From contig JAZNPC010000088.1 in assembly GCA_045589455.1 (NCBI GenBank), forward strand, positions 1-64,000: a stretch of 64,000 bases of DNA, written 5' to 3'. This document shows positions 44,267-51,660 of this stretch, piece after piece. The stretch is from RGIG990 sp045589455 (lineage in GTDB: Bacteria; Verrucomicrobiota; Kiritimatiellia; RFP12; UBA3636). The notes below the pieces were generated by a model. That model saw only the letters and a program-made list of their open reading frames with translations. It was not told the DNA's origin and searched no databases. Within the stretch, counting starts at the first letter, position 1. Each line of letters begins with the position of its first letter. The translations under genes were made by a program, and so were the position numbers.

Positions 44267-44293
44267 AAAAAGAGCGTGCAAATTTGCACGCTC
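44267..44293 (-). terminator. Intrinsic terminator of infA
   Basis: Perfect palindromic stem GAGCGTGCAAA / TTTGCACGCTC, followed on the minus strand by five U, seven bases past the infA stop. Confidence 0.9.
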
Positions 44294-44300
44294 ATTCAAA

Positions 44301-44540
44301 TTATTGTGCTGGAGATGTTGGTGATTTGTGACGATAAATGATGCGTCCCTTTTCCAAATCATATGGAGACATCTCAAGGGTTACAACATCACCTGTTGTA
44401 ATCTTAATAAAGAATTTACGCATTTTACCAGAAATATGAGCCAAAACCTCATGTCCATTATCTAGACGCACTCTATACATAGTTGCAGGAAGAACCTTTA
44501 CAACTGTACCTGTGACTTCAATTGAATCATCCTTTGCCAT
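44301..44540 (-). CDS. infA: Translation initiation factor IF-1
   Basis: A 79-aa OB-fold protein with the IF-1 pattern: MAKDDSIEVTGTVVKVLP, MYRVRLDNGHEVLAHISGKMRK and VTLEMSPYDLEKGRIIYRHK. Binds the A site of the 30S subunit during initiation. A short tail SPTSPAQ extends past the usual end. Isolated from ribosomal protein operons here; flanked by stem-loops on both sides, so probably transcribed alone. Confidence 0.97.
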   Translation of the reverse strand: MAKDDSIEVTGTVVKVLPATMYRVRLDNGHEVLAHISGKMRKFFIKITTGDVVTLEMSPYDLEKGRIIYRHKSPTSPAQ

Positions 44541-44603
44541 AAAAAACTAATAGCTCCTTATCTAATTTTTATAAAAATCAATTTTATTATATCATTTAGC
44601 CTT

Positions 44604-44622
44604 AAAAACACCAAGCGTTTTT
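44604..44622 (-). terminator. Stem-loop between the NhaC antiporter gene and infA
   Basis: On the minus strand AAAAACGC / GTGTTTTT with a 3-nt loop (one G-U pair), 40 bp past the antiporter stop. A similar AAAAACG...CGTTTTT hairpin occurs near 26650. Terminator role plausible. Confidence 0.45.
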
Positions 44623-44661
44623 TTGTTTTCAAAAGAATTTTCGAAAAATTAACTATTATAT

Positions 44662-46023
44662 CTATCTCGATTGGTTCCTTTTCTTACTTGGAATTGCAAT
44701 AAATATAATTAAAGCAACAAACATTAGCATCTGGTAATACATTGTTTTAATCAATTCTAGAGCTGAAATTTTAAGACCAAAGGTTTCTGGATTTGTTGCC
44801 ACACCTACAGCAATTAGAATTTGTGCACCATAAGGAATTAATCCCTGAATAATACAGCTGGCAACATCTAAAATTGCAGCAATTCTTTTTGAGTTACATT
44901 TATATTTTTCAGATAATTCTCGAGCCACAGGGCCAGCAATAACAATCGCAACTGTATTATTTGCTGTAATAAGATTTACTGCAGAAACAATTAAAGAAAC
45001 ACCAAATTCACAGCCACGCGTTCCTTTAATAAATTTATTGACCATAGCAAGCAAATAGCTTATACCTCCATAATAACGAATTAGCCCAAGCAAACCACCT
45101 GCTAACAATGCAACAATCAGGGTTTCTGACATACCCAGAGAGCCATCTCCCATTAGTTTTAATGCACCGAAAAATGCAAACTCCTTAAAAAACAATCCTA
45201 TTGCAGCAGACATAGCAATGCCCAAAAACAAAACAGACATTACATTAACACCTGCCAATGCAAAAATTAGCACAAATAAATAAGGCGCAACCAATAAATA
45301 ATCTTTACTTGTTAACTTATCAACTATTTCTACCATTTTTACATCATTAGAGCTACCTATGAACAAATACAGCAATATTGCTGCTATCGCAGCGGGAACT
45401 GCAATACGCAAATTTGTGATAAACTTATCACGCATTGCCACGCTTTGAGTGCGAGTGGCTGCGATTGTGGTATCAGAGATCATAGACATATTGTCACCAA
45501 ACATTGCACCGCCAACAACCGCACCAATCATAAGTTCAACAGATAAACCAATGTTTTGTGCAATGCCTATAGCTATAGGTGTTATCACACCAATTGTACC
45601 ACAGCTTGTACCGACTGCTAATGAAATAAAGCAAGACACAAGAAATACACCACATAGCATCATATTAGCAGGAATTATATGCTGAGCTATGCGCACCGCA
45701 GCATCAACAGATCCCATTCCCTTTGCAACACTTGCAAATGCACCAGCTAGGATAAACACCATGCACATAATCATGATATTGCTATCGCCCATTCCCTTCG
45801 CATAGATCTCGACCTTATCATTAAGCTTTTCTTTGAAATTAATAATAAAAGCCGTTGCGGATGCCACTATAAATGCAATTGGCATCGGAACTGAATAGAA
45901 GTCATTCTTATAAATTGAAAGGCCTAGATAAAATACAAGAAAAACCACAAATGGTAAAAGAGCTAAGACTCCAAGATTTTTCCCTTCAGACACCTTTATA
46001 TTCTTTTTTCGTTTTTTTGACAT
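44662..46023 (-). CDS. Na+/H+ antiporter NhaC family protein
   Basis: A 453-aa membrane protein with about 11-12 helices. NhaC-family landmarks: GTSCGTIGVITPIAIGIAQNIGL, the strongly conserved GGAMFGDNMSMISDTTIAATRTQS, LLGLIRYYGGISYLL and NTVAIVIAGPVARELSEKY. Expected to exchange cytoplasmic Na+ for H+, though some relatives move organic acids or amines. The N-terminal ten residues are strongly basic. No operon partner evident. Confidence 0.9.
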   Translation of the reverse strand: MSKKRKKNIKVSEGKNLGVLALLPFVVFLVFYLGLSIYKNDFYSVPMPIAFIVASATAFIINFKEKLNDKVEIYAKGMGDSNIMIMCMVFILAGAFASVAKGMGSVDAAVRIAQHIIPANMMLCGVFLVSCFISLAVGTSCGTIGVITPIAIGIAQNIGLSVELMIGAVVGGAMFGDNMSMISDTTIAATRTQSVAMRDKFITNLRIAVPAAIAAILLYLFIGSSNDVKMVEIVDKLTSKDYLLVAPYLFVLIFALAGVNVMSVLFLGIAMSAAIGLFFKEFAFFGALKLMGDGSLGMSETLIVALLAGGLLGLIRYYGGISYLLAMVNKFIKGTRGCEFGVSLIVSAVNLITANNTVAIVIAGPVARELSEKYKCNSKRIAAILDVASCIIQGLIPYGAQILIAVGVATNPETFGLKISALELIKTMYYQMLMFVALIIFIAIPSKKRNQSR

Positions 46024-46059
46024 AAGACAGACTATAAAATTATATTGTTTGCGTAATAA

Positions 46060-47346
46060 TTAGTTAAATTGCTCATAGGCCTCTCCTACTAAGAAAAGCG
46101 AGCCACATAAAACGATTGGTTGAGCTGTTTCCTCTTGGCGTGCAGCTGAAATTGCCTCAAGCATAGAATAACACTCTACCACATTGCGAATTCCGCAAGC
46201 GTGGGCTTGGCGAGCAAGCACAGCTGTCGTTGCGCTACGAGGGTTATTGATAGGTGTGAGGTAAAGAGCTTGACAAATTGGAGCGATTGCTTTCATAAAG
46301 CAATCCGTTGCCTTGTCGCCACACATACCTGCCACAAAAACAAAACGAGCCTTCTTGCCTGCGATAGACTGCAGGGAAGCAACAAGTGCATTTGCACCAT
46401 CCTCATTATGTGCACCATCAACAAGTATATCATCCGTGAGCATGCAAAATCTTCCACGCCACTCTGCCTTTTCCAAACCAGCTTTTAAAACATTAACTGG
46501 TAGCTCAACATTTAGCTGTGATTGAAATGCCTCAAGCGCAGAAATTACTATTGATAAATTTTCTAATTGATAGCTTGCTGGGAGCTTTAGCTTTATGGTC
46601 CCATAGGAGCAATTCTGACTTTCAACTGAAAGCTTTTGTACGATAAAGCCTGAGCTCTTTTGCCTAGTAACAGATATTTCTTCAGTTGCCAAATGCATAT
46701 GAACATTCTTTTCACGTGCTGTTTGTGCAAACACAGTTAAAGCTTCATCTGGGTTTGGGCCAACCACTAAGGCAGTTCCGGTCTTAATGATTCCTGCTTT
46801 TTCTGCTGCAATTTGCTCTATAGTATCACCTAGATATGCCGTATGGTCAAGACCAATGCGTGTCATTATAGTAACAAGTGGAACTGGGAGTACATTGGTA
46901 GCATCTAAGCGTCCTCCCATCCCAACCTCTATTATAGTTAAATCTACATTTTTCTCAGCAAACCACAAAAAGGCAACTGCCGTTGTGTATTCAAAAAATG
47001 TTACATCAAGTCCATCACGTTGCTTCAAAATTTCCGAAGCGGCTTCAACACGCTCTAGTAAAGCAAAAAACTCTAAATCAGAAATTTCTTCACCATTGAT
47101 AGAAAAACGCTCATTAACCTTCACTAAATGTGGTGAAGTATATACTCCTACACGAAGTCCTACCTCACGCAATGCGCTCATAAGCATTGCTGTAACAGAG
47201 CCCTTACCATTTGTACCAGCAACATGAATCGTGCGTAGCTTTGCTTGTGGATTTCCAAGCTCATCCATCAGTTTACTAATAACAGTCAAACCAGGTTTAA
47301 TTCCAAAGGTACGCTTCGCATAAAGCTTTTCCAACCTTACATCCAT
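46060..47346 (-). CDS. folC: Bifunctional folylpolyglutamate synthase/dihydrofolate synthase
   Basis: Mur-ligase-fold enzyme that adds glutamate to folates. ATP-binding P-loop HVAGTNGKGSVTAML, the omega-loop region with TSPHLVKVNERFSINGEEIS, TIIEVGMGGRLDATNVL, GLDHTAYLGDTIEQIAAEKAGI and the C-terminal domain start VDGAHNEDGANALV are present. 428 aa is normal. It is 12 bp downstream of the zinc-ribbon/pseudopilin-like gene and probably co-transcribed with it. Confidence 0.95.
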   Translation of the reverse strand: MDVRLEKLYAKRTFGIKPGLTVISKLMDELGNPQAKLRTIHVAGTNGKGSVTAMLMSALREVGLRVGVYTSPHLVKVNERFSINGEEISDLEFFALLERVEAASEILKQRDGLDVTFFEYTTAVAFLWFAEKNVDLTIIEVGMGGRLDATNVLPVPLVTIMTRIGLDHTAYLGDTIEQIAAEKAGIIKTGTALVVGPNPDEALTVFAQTAREKNVHMHLATEEISVTRQKSSGFIVQKLSVESQNCSYGTIKLKLPASYQLENLSIVISALEAFQSQLNVELPVNVLKAGLEKAEWRGRFCMLTDDILVDGAHNEDGANALVASLQSIAGKKARFVFVAGMCGDKATDCFMKAIAPICQALYLTPINNPRSATTAVLARQAHACGIRNVVECYSMLEAISAARQEETAQPIVLCGSLFLVGEAYEQFN

Positions 47347-47358
47347 TGTATAAACCTC

Positions 47359-48105
47359 TTAGTTTGCTATTTTAACTCGTAATCGGCTTGATGGTATAGG
47401 ACGATCGTTTGCTTCTGGATCAAACGGAACAAAGTCTGGGTGTGGTTGAATATTTGAAAAATCATCAATAAATAAATCATCCTCTGTATTATAGGTTCTG
47501 TCTGGTCCCATGCTAACTATACGAGGCTCTCCATCTACCAACTCATAAATGTAAGGTCGCCCCCATCCGTCTACATGCAAAGCATTAACATATGGACCAT
47601 TCCAATTTTGTGCTCCAGGTGGCACAGTGACTAGTGCTGTTAGGCCTCCGTCATTAGAATTGTCTAAAGGATAATTACCATTATCAATTTTGTAATGAAC
47701 CAATGCTTGAGCCAAAATATTTAAATCATTAATTGTTACTTCTTCTCTACCTGGCATATTTTTTGGTTGGGCACGATGTGCTTGCGATATAGTTAAGAAT
47801 CCCAAGCACAAAAAGCCAACAACTATGGCAAACAAAATTTTAGGATTATTTTTAATACGGACATTGCGACGAGGGCCAAGCTTGCGCAATTCTTTTTCAT
47901 ACTCCCGCTCTATTCTCTTTAAAATCAGCCCTTTATCTTTTGGAGTATTTGATGAATAACCAACGGGAGGACGAATTGTGCTATTACATTTGGGGCAACA
48001 TAGTTTCTCTGGTGGCCATATAAATTTAGCATGGCAATATGGGCAACTACATTCCTTCCCATCTAAATAATTAAAATACTGCTTTGTCTGTTTAGGGGTT
48101 GACAT
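47359..48105 (-). CDS. Zinc-ribbon, single-TM protein with type II secretion pseudopilin (T2SSG)-like C-terminal domain
   Basis: A 248-aa protein. Two CxxC pairs at ~21-40 (CPYC, CPKC) form a zinc ribbon; a basic linker is followed by one transmembrane helix near 91-108 (ILFAIVVGFLCLGFLTI). The C-terminal ~130 residues resemble the beta domain of GspG: NDLNILAQALVHYKIDNGNYP, GGLTALV, WNGPYV, DGWGRPYIY and SMGPDRTYNTEDDL. A true pseudopilin has a short leader and prepilin cleavage site; here these are replaced by a cytoplasmic ribbon domain, so it is unlikely to be a pilin. Overlaps the end of hisI by 14 bp. Confidence 0.75.
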   Translation of the reverse strand: MSTPKQTKQYFNYLDGKECSCPYCHAKFIWPPEKLCCPKCNSTIRPPVGYSSNTPKDKGLILKRIEREYEKELRKLGPRRNVRIKNNPKILFAIVVGFLCLGFLTISQAHRAQPKNMPGREEVTINDLNILAQALVHYKIDNGNYPLDNSNDGGLTALVTVPPGAQNWNGPYVNALHVDGWGRPYIYELVDGEPRIVSMGPDRTYNTEDDLFIDDFSNIQPHPDFVPFDPEANDRPIPSSRLRVKIAN

Positions 48106-48505
48106 TTGTCAAATCCATATTGTTAAAATCTATTTTACGATAAAAACAATTGCGTGCATCCCCATCTACATTTGATGTATGACAAATTCCAAAATATTTA
48201 TCTTGGGGGAATGGACGAACCAAATATAGTAAGGAGTTTTGCTCGCAATTTACGTAGGCCTCTACAAGCTCAAAATAATGACCAGATGTCACACCCTTTT
48301 CCCAAAGTTGCTTACGAGAGGTACTCCACAAAATCAATCGACGTTTTTCAAAGGCCTGTTTCATTGCAAACTCATTAGTATACGCAACAAGAATCAACTC
48401 CTTTGTATCAATATTCTGAACAGCAACAGGAATACACCCAGAGGAAGCTATTGATGATAGCTTTGTAAAATCTAAATCTAATTTTTTACTTTCTTCCTTT
48501 GACAT
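48092..48505 (-). CDS. hisI: Phosphoribosyl-AMP cyclohydrolase
   Basis: Third enzyme of histidine synthesis. The ~137-aa chain shows LSSIASSGCIPVAVQNIDTKELILVAYTN, LWSTSRKQLWEKGVTSGHY and the zinc-binding region ending CHTSNVDGDARNCFYRKI. Some positions are unusual for HisI: VNCEQNSLLYLV replaces the common DCDxDxLL block, so the aspartates that bind Mg2+ are partly changed. ATG at 48505 is selected because AGAGG lies 5 nt upstream and it clears the preceding small gene; the frame runs open to 48652 over that gene. No other his gene is nearby. Confidence 0.82.
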   Translation of the reverse strand: MSKEESKKLDLDFTKLSSIASSGCIPVAVQNIDTKELILVAYTNEFAMKQAFEKRRLILWSTSRKQLWEKGVTSGHYFELVEAYVNCEQNSLLYLVRPFPQDKYFGICHTSNVDGDARNCFYRKIDFNNMDLTNVNP

Positions 48506-48528
48506 CAGAGCCTCTACCCTAGCAAGAG

Positions 48529-48774
48529 TTAGTTCATAAAAATGGTTATGACAAAAGCGATAATAGTCATTAAGATAAAAAATGCAATAAAATGCCAAAA
48601 ACCAATTATGGCTTTTGCTTTGTTGTTTTTCATAGAAATAATATGTAGCCATCTAGTATATTCATGACCACAATCGGAGCAACGCATATTATCCATCTTG
48701 CCAGGTGCAAATTTCATCCACAATGGCTTATGCATTCTCCACTTTTCTTTACTTCCACAATATGGGCACTTCAT
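48529..48774 (-). CDS. Small zinc-ribbon membrane protein
   Basis: An 81-aa protein: N-terminal zinc ribbon with CPYCGS and CSDCGHEY, then one transmembrane helix near the C-terminus (FWHFIAFFILMTIIAFVITIF). GGGG lies ~9 nt upstream of the ATG. It ends 23 bp before hisI, which fits an operon with hisI and the second zinc-ribbon protein. Family not recognised; function unknown. Confidence 0.65.
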   Translation of the reverse strand: MKCPYCGSKEKWRMHKPLWMKFAPGKMDNMRCSDCGHEYTRWLHIISMKNNKAKAIIGFWHFIAFFILMTIIAFVITIFMN

Positions 48775-48827
48775 ATATTAACCCCCAAAAATTTATATTT
48801 CTATATTCATTACAGATAAGTACACAC

Positions 48828-50090
48828 CTATAGACTATCACATGCATCCCAATTGATTGTCGCGAATAAGTCATCAATTGTTTCCGCACGTCTAATTAAA
48901 ACAGCTGAACCATCTCTACGAAGCAACCACTCTGCAGAACGGAGTTTTCCATTATAATTAAAGCCCATAGCATGACCATGTGCACCGGCATCATGAATAA
49001 CGACTAAATCTCCAGGAGTAAGCTCTGGGAGCATACGATCTACTGCAAATTTATCATTATTCTCACATAGAGAACCTGTTACATCATACATTACATCACA
49101 AGGTGCATTTTCCTTCCCCATAACTGATATATGATGATAAGCTCCATACAATGCAGGACGCATCAAATTTGCCATACAAGCATCCAAGCCTGCATAAGTT
49201 TTATAAGTCTTTTTGATATGTAAAACACGAGAAACCAAATACCCATATGGACCTGTAATCATACGACCACATTCCATAACCACTCTTGGCACCTCAAGAC
49301 CAGCGGTAGTAAATATATCCTCACATGCTTTACGGATACCCTCACCAACTATAGCCAAATCAACCTTTGTCTGCTCTGGACGATAAGGAATACCAATGCC
49401 ACCGCCTAGGTTTACAAAATCAAACTTAATATCTAAAGCTTTTGACAACTCCGCTGTTAGGCGGAACATTATACGTGAGGTTTCTACAAAATACTCAGGA
49501 TTTAGCTCATTAGAAGCAACCATAGTATGGATACCAAAGCGCTTCACACCTTTTTCTTTTAGGCGCTTGTACCCTTCAAACATTTGATCACGAGTAAATC
49601 CATATTTTGCCTCAAGTGGATTACCAATAATTGTATTACCGCTCTTCGCCTCTCCTGGATTAAAACGGCAACAAACTAACTCTGGCAGTGCTCCACATAC
49701 TTGCTCTACAAAATCAATGTGTGAAATATCGTCTAAATTGATTATTGCGCCTAGTTCAAATGCCTTTTTAAATTCCTCTGCCGGGGTATCATTGGAGGTA
49801 AACATTATTTGTTCACCTTTAAGACCAATCTTCTCTGCCAAAATGAGCTCTGCCATTGAACTACAATCAGCGCCAAAACCTTGCGAAGCAAGAAGCTTAA
49901 GTAGAGAAGGATTTGGTGCTGCTTTTACTGCAAAATAATTACGAAAGCCGGGATTCCATTGAAATGCCTTTTTAAAGGAAACAGCATTATCAACAATCCC
50001 TGCCTCATCGTAAATATGGAAAGGAGTTGGTGTAACCTTTTCCATACTTGAAATTGTTTCTATTGAAAATGGTGTGTGTTTTAAATTCAT
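48828..50090 (-). CDS. lysA: Diaminopimelate decarboxylase
   Basis: PLP-dependent fold-III decarboxylase making lysine from meso-DAP. The PLP lysine lies in YFAVKAAPNPSLLKLL, the glycine-rich phosphate-binding loop is FVNLGGGIGIPYRPEQ, and ECGRMITGPYGYLVSRVL, DVTGSLCENNDKFA and the C-terminal GDLVVIHDAGAHGHAMGFNYNG complete the active site. About 420 aa. The frame opens with TTG at 50108; ATG at 50090 is used though no strong ribosome site is seen. Related carboxynorspermidine or arginine decarboxylases are less likely given the motif set. Confidence 0.88.
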   Translation of the reverse strand: MNLKHTPFSIETISSMEKVTPTPFHIYDEAGIVDNAVSFKKAFQWNPGFRNYFAVKAAPNPSLLKLLASQGFGADCSSMAELILAEKIGLKGEQIMFTSNDTPAEEFKKAFELGAIINLDDISHIDFVEQVCGALPELVCCRFNPGEAKSGNTIIGNPLEAKYGFTRDQMFEGYKRLKEKGVKRFGIHTMVASNELNPEYFVETSRIMFRLTAELSKALDIKFDFVNLGGGIGIPYRPEQTKVDLAIVGEGIRKACEDIFTTAGLEVPRVVMECGRMITGPYGYLVSRVLHIKKTYKTYAGLDACMANLMRPALYGAYHHISVMGKENAPCDVMYDVTGSLCENNDKFAVDRMLPELTPGDLVVIHDAGAHGHAMGFNYNGKLRSAEWLLRRDGSAVLIRRAETIDDLFATINWDACDSL

Positions 50091-50186
50091 AATGAAGGAT
50101 TTTATCAAAAAATTATTACTCTTTCAATATACAATTAAATAGTAAAGGGATTTTTTACACGTTTTCTGAGCAATAAATGCCAAGTA

Positions 50187-50216
50187 ATAAAAAAAGCAAG
50201 CCTTGAACAGCTTGCT
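50187..50216 (-). terminator. Intrinsic terminator of the tRNA-Ser/tRNA-Ile unit
   Basis: Minus-strand stem AGCAAGC / GCTTGCT with an 8-nt loop followed by a run of seven or more U, 11 bp past the CCA end of tRNA-Ile. Confidence 0.9.
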
Positions 50217-50226
50217 ATCCTTAAAA

Positions 50227-50302
50227 TGGTGGGCCTCCAGGGATTTGAACCCCGGACCAAGGGATTATGAGTCCCCTGCTCTGACCACTGAGCTAGAGGC
50301 CC
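50227..50302 (-). tRNA. tRNA-Ile2(CAT), lysidine type
   Basis: Acceptor GGGCCTC / GAGGCCC, anticodon arm GGGGA-CTCATAA-TCCCT (anticodon CAT), variable segment CTTGGTC as in ileX-type tRNAs, discriminator A, encoded CCA; 76 nt. CAT could also mean methionine; the D arm AGCTCAGTGGTCAGAGCAG and the TTGGTC segment favour the AUA-reading isoleucine tRNA. Confidence 0.9.
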
Positions 50303-50314
50303 GTGAAAAATTAA

Positions 50315-50402
50315 TGGCGGAGGGGGAGGGATTCGAACCCCCGGAAGCTTGCACCTCAACGGTTTTCAAGACCGCCTCTTTCAACCACTCAGACACCCCT
50401 CC
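50315..50402 (-). tRNA. tRNA-Ser(TGA)
   Basis: Acceptor GGAGGGG / CCCCTCC, anticodon arm GCGGT-CTTGAAA-ACCGT (TGA), long variable arm typical of serine tRNAs, discriminator G, encoded CCA; 88 nt. 12 bp upstream of tRNA-Ile2 and co-transcribed with it. Confidence 0.95.
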
Positions 50403-50452
50403 GCAAAATAATAATTTTACGAAAATAGTCTTCCTTTAAAGAAAACTTCGCT

Positions 50453-50482
50453 ATAATACAATAAACTGACACGTAAAATCAA
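50453..50482 (-). promoter_or_regulatory. Candidate promoter of the tRNA-Ser/tRNA-Ile unit
   Basis: Minus-strand -35 TTGATT (50477-50482), 18-bp spacer, -10 TATTAT (50453-50458), 50 bp upstream of tRNA-Ser. Confidence 0.5.
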
Positions 50483-50518
50483 GACATTTTTTATTTTTTT
50501 TATTTTTAAATTATCCTA

Positions 50519-50548
50519 TTGACACGCAACCCACGATTATGATAAATT
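50519..50548 (+). promoter_or_regulatory. Candidate promoter of tRNA-Cys
   Basis: Consensus -35 TTGACA (50519-50524), 18-bp spacer, -10-like TAAATT (50543-50548), 15 bp upstream of the tRNA-Cys gene. Divergent from the tRNA-Ser promoter. Confidence 0.55.
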
Positions 50549-50563
50549 ATGGCTCGTTTTTGA

Positions 50564-50637
50564 GGCGTGATAGCCAAGCGGCTAGGCAGAGGACTGCAAA
50601 TCCTTCTAGATCGGTTCGACTCCGATTCACGCCTCCA
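50564..50637 (+). tRNA. tRNA-Cys(GCA)
   Basis: Acceptor GGCGTGA / TCACGCC, anticodon loop CTGCAAA (GCA), discriminator U as expected for cysteine, encoded CCA; 74 nt. Followed by a terminator. Confidence 0.96.
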
Positions 50638-50645
50638 TTTTTTGC

Positions 50646-50684
50646 CCTGATGACTTTATCTTTTGGTCATTAGGTTATTTTTTT
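50646..50684 (+). terminator. Intrinsic terminator of tRNA-Cys
   Basis: Stem CCTGATGAC / GTCATTAGG (one G-U pair), loop of 11 nt, then TTATTTTTTT on the plus strand. It reaches the stop codon of the convergent AEC transporter gene. Confidence 0.85.
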
Positions 50685-51660
50685 ATATACCGGCAAAGAA
50701 TATAACTACACCAATTGCTATTAATGAGTACAATGTTGTAAGAGCAACAGTACTACCCGCAAGTGTAGCATCGCCCTTCATCTCTGCAGCCATAATGTAT
50801 GAGGCAACAGCACTTGGGCAAGCCAAGAATATCAAGGCAATAAAGCGAGCCTCTGGAGATATTCCAAAAACATAGCTTAAGGCCAACCCAATTAATGGGC
50901 ACACAACTAGCTTCAAGCACGCAGCTATATGTGACTGCTTTATTGAGCTCCGTAATCTCTCTAAGGTTAATGAGCCACCCAAAGCTAGCAAGGCGCCTGG
51001 TGTAGATAAATTACCAATATGCTCTAAAGTTTTATCAATAGACACAGGAAACTTAATGTTAAGCAACATAAGTATAACACCTGTAACACAACCAATAATC
51101 AATGGGTTTTTTGCAATTCCAAGAAGCACGCGCTTCAATTGTGCACCAAGCGAAAGCTGCTGGGTATCTCCGCTTGCTGTCGCAGCAATACTATCTGGCA
51201 TAAGCACAATAACAGCTAAAGTATTATAGAGGATCAAGCATGGTGCAAGAGTTAGCATAGCCAAGCTAGAAAGCTCTGAAGCATTTGGCAAGTGCATTAC
51301 AGCTAGCTGTATTACAGGAATACCTACATATGCATTATTGCTACGAAAAACGGACTGTGTAAATGCACCACGAGAGCGCTTCCCGATTCCCAACAAAGGA
51401 GAACCAAACCATGCAACAAATGCTATTAACAAAGTTGACAATACCAAAACTAAAATCATTTTGCCCCAGCCACCATCAAACTTGCAATACATTATTTTAG
51501 AAACAAGCAAGCATGGCAAAGCGACCCAAAATATTAAGCGGTTTAATTCCTTAAAAAAACTCTCTGTAACAAATTTTCTATGGCGCAAAAAAGCACCAAG
51601 CCCAACAAGTATTATTATTGGGCAAAGTGTATTTATAACGGCTAATAATTTGATAAACAT
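50683..51660 (-). CDS. AEC family transporter (auxin efflux carrier-like)
   Basis: A 325-aa membrane protein with ten predicted helices in two halves. Family marks: ILVGLGAFLRHRKFVTESFFKELNRLIFWVALPCLLVSKI at the start, QSVFRSNNAYVGIPV, NPLIIGCVTGVILMLLNIKFP and FLACPSAVASYIMAAEM near the end. Bacterial AEC proteins export or import dicarboxylates and similar anions; substrate unknown. Its ATG overlaps the stop of the upstream SNF gene (TAATG), so the two are translationally coupled. Confidence 0.9.
   Translation of the reverse strand: MFIKLLAVINTLCPIIILVGLGAFLRHRKFVTESFFKELNRLIFWVALPCLLVSKIMYCKFDGGWGKMILVLVLSTLLIAFVAWFGSPLLGIGKRSRGAFTQSVFRSNNAYVGIPVIQLAVMHLPNASELSSLAMLTLAPCLILYNTLAVIVLMPDSIAATASGDTQQLSLGAQLKRVLLGIAKNPLIIGCVTGVILMLLNIKFPVSIDKTLEHIGNLSTPGALLALGGSLTLERLRSSIKQSHIAACLKLVVCPLIGLALSYVFGISPEARFIALIFLACPSAVASYIMAAEMKGDATLAGSTVALTTLYSLIAIGVVIFFAGI

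Noticed and set aside
50091..50186. Lysine riboswitch in front of lysA
   Set aside because: Only about 95 nt separate lysA from the tRNA terminator, too short for an L box, and no matching stems were seen.
50227..50302. tRNA-Met
   Set aside because: The CAT anticodon fits, but the D arm and the CTTGGTC variable segment match lysidine-type tRNA-Ile.
50203..50439. Small open frames over the tRNA genes
   Set aside because: They translate tRNA sequence (e.g. the GTTCAAATCC region) and are the usual false calls over tRNA clusters.
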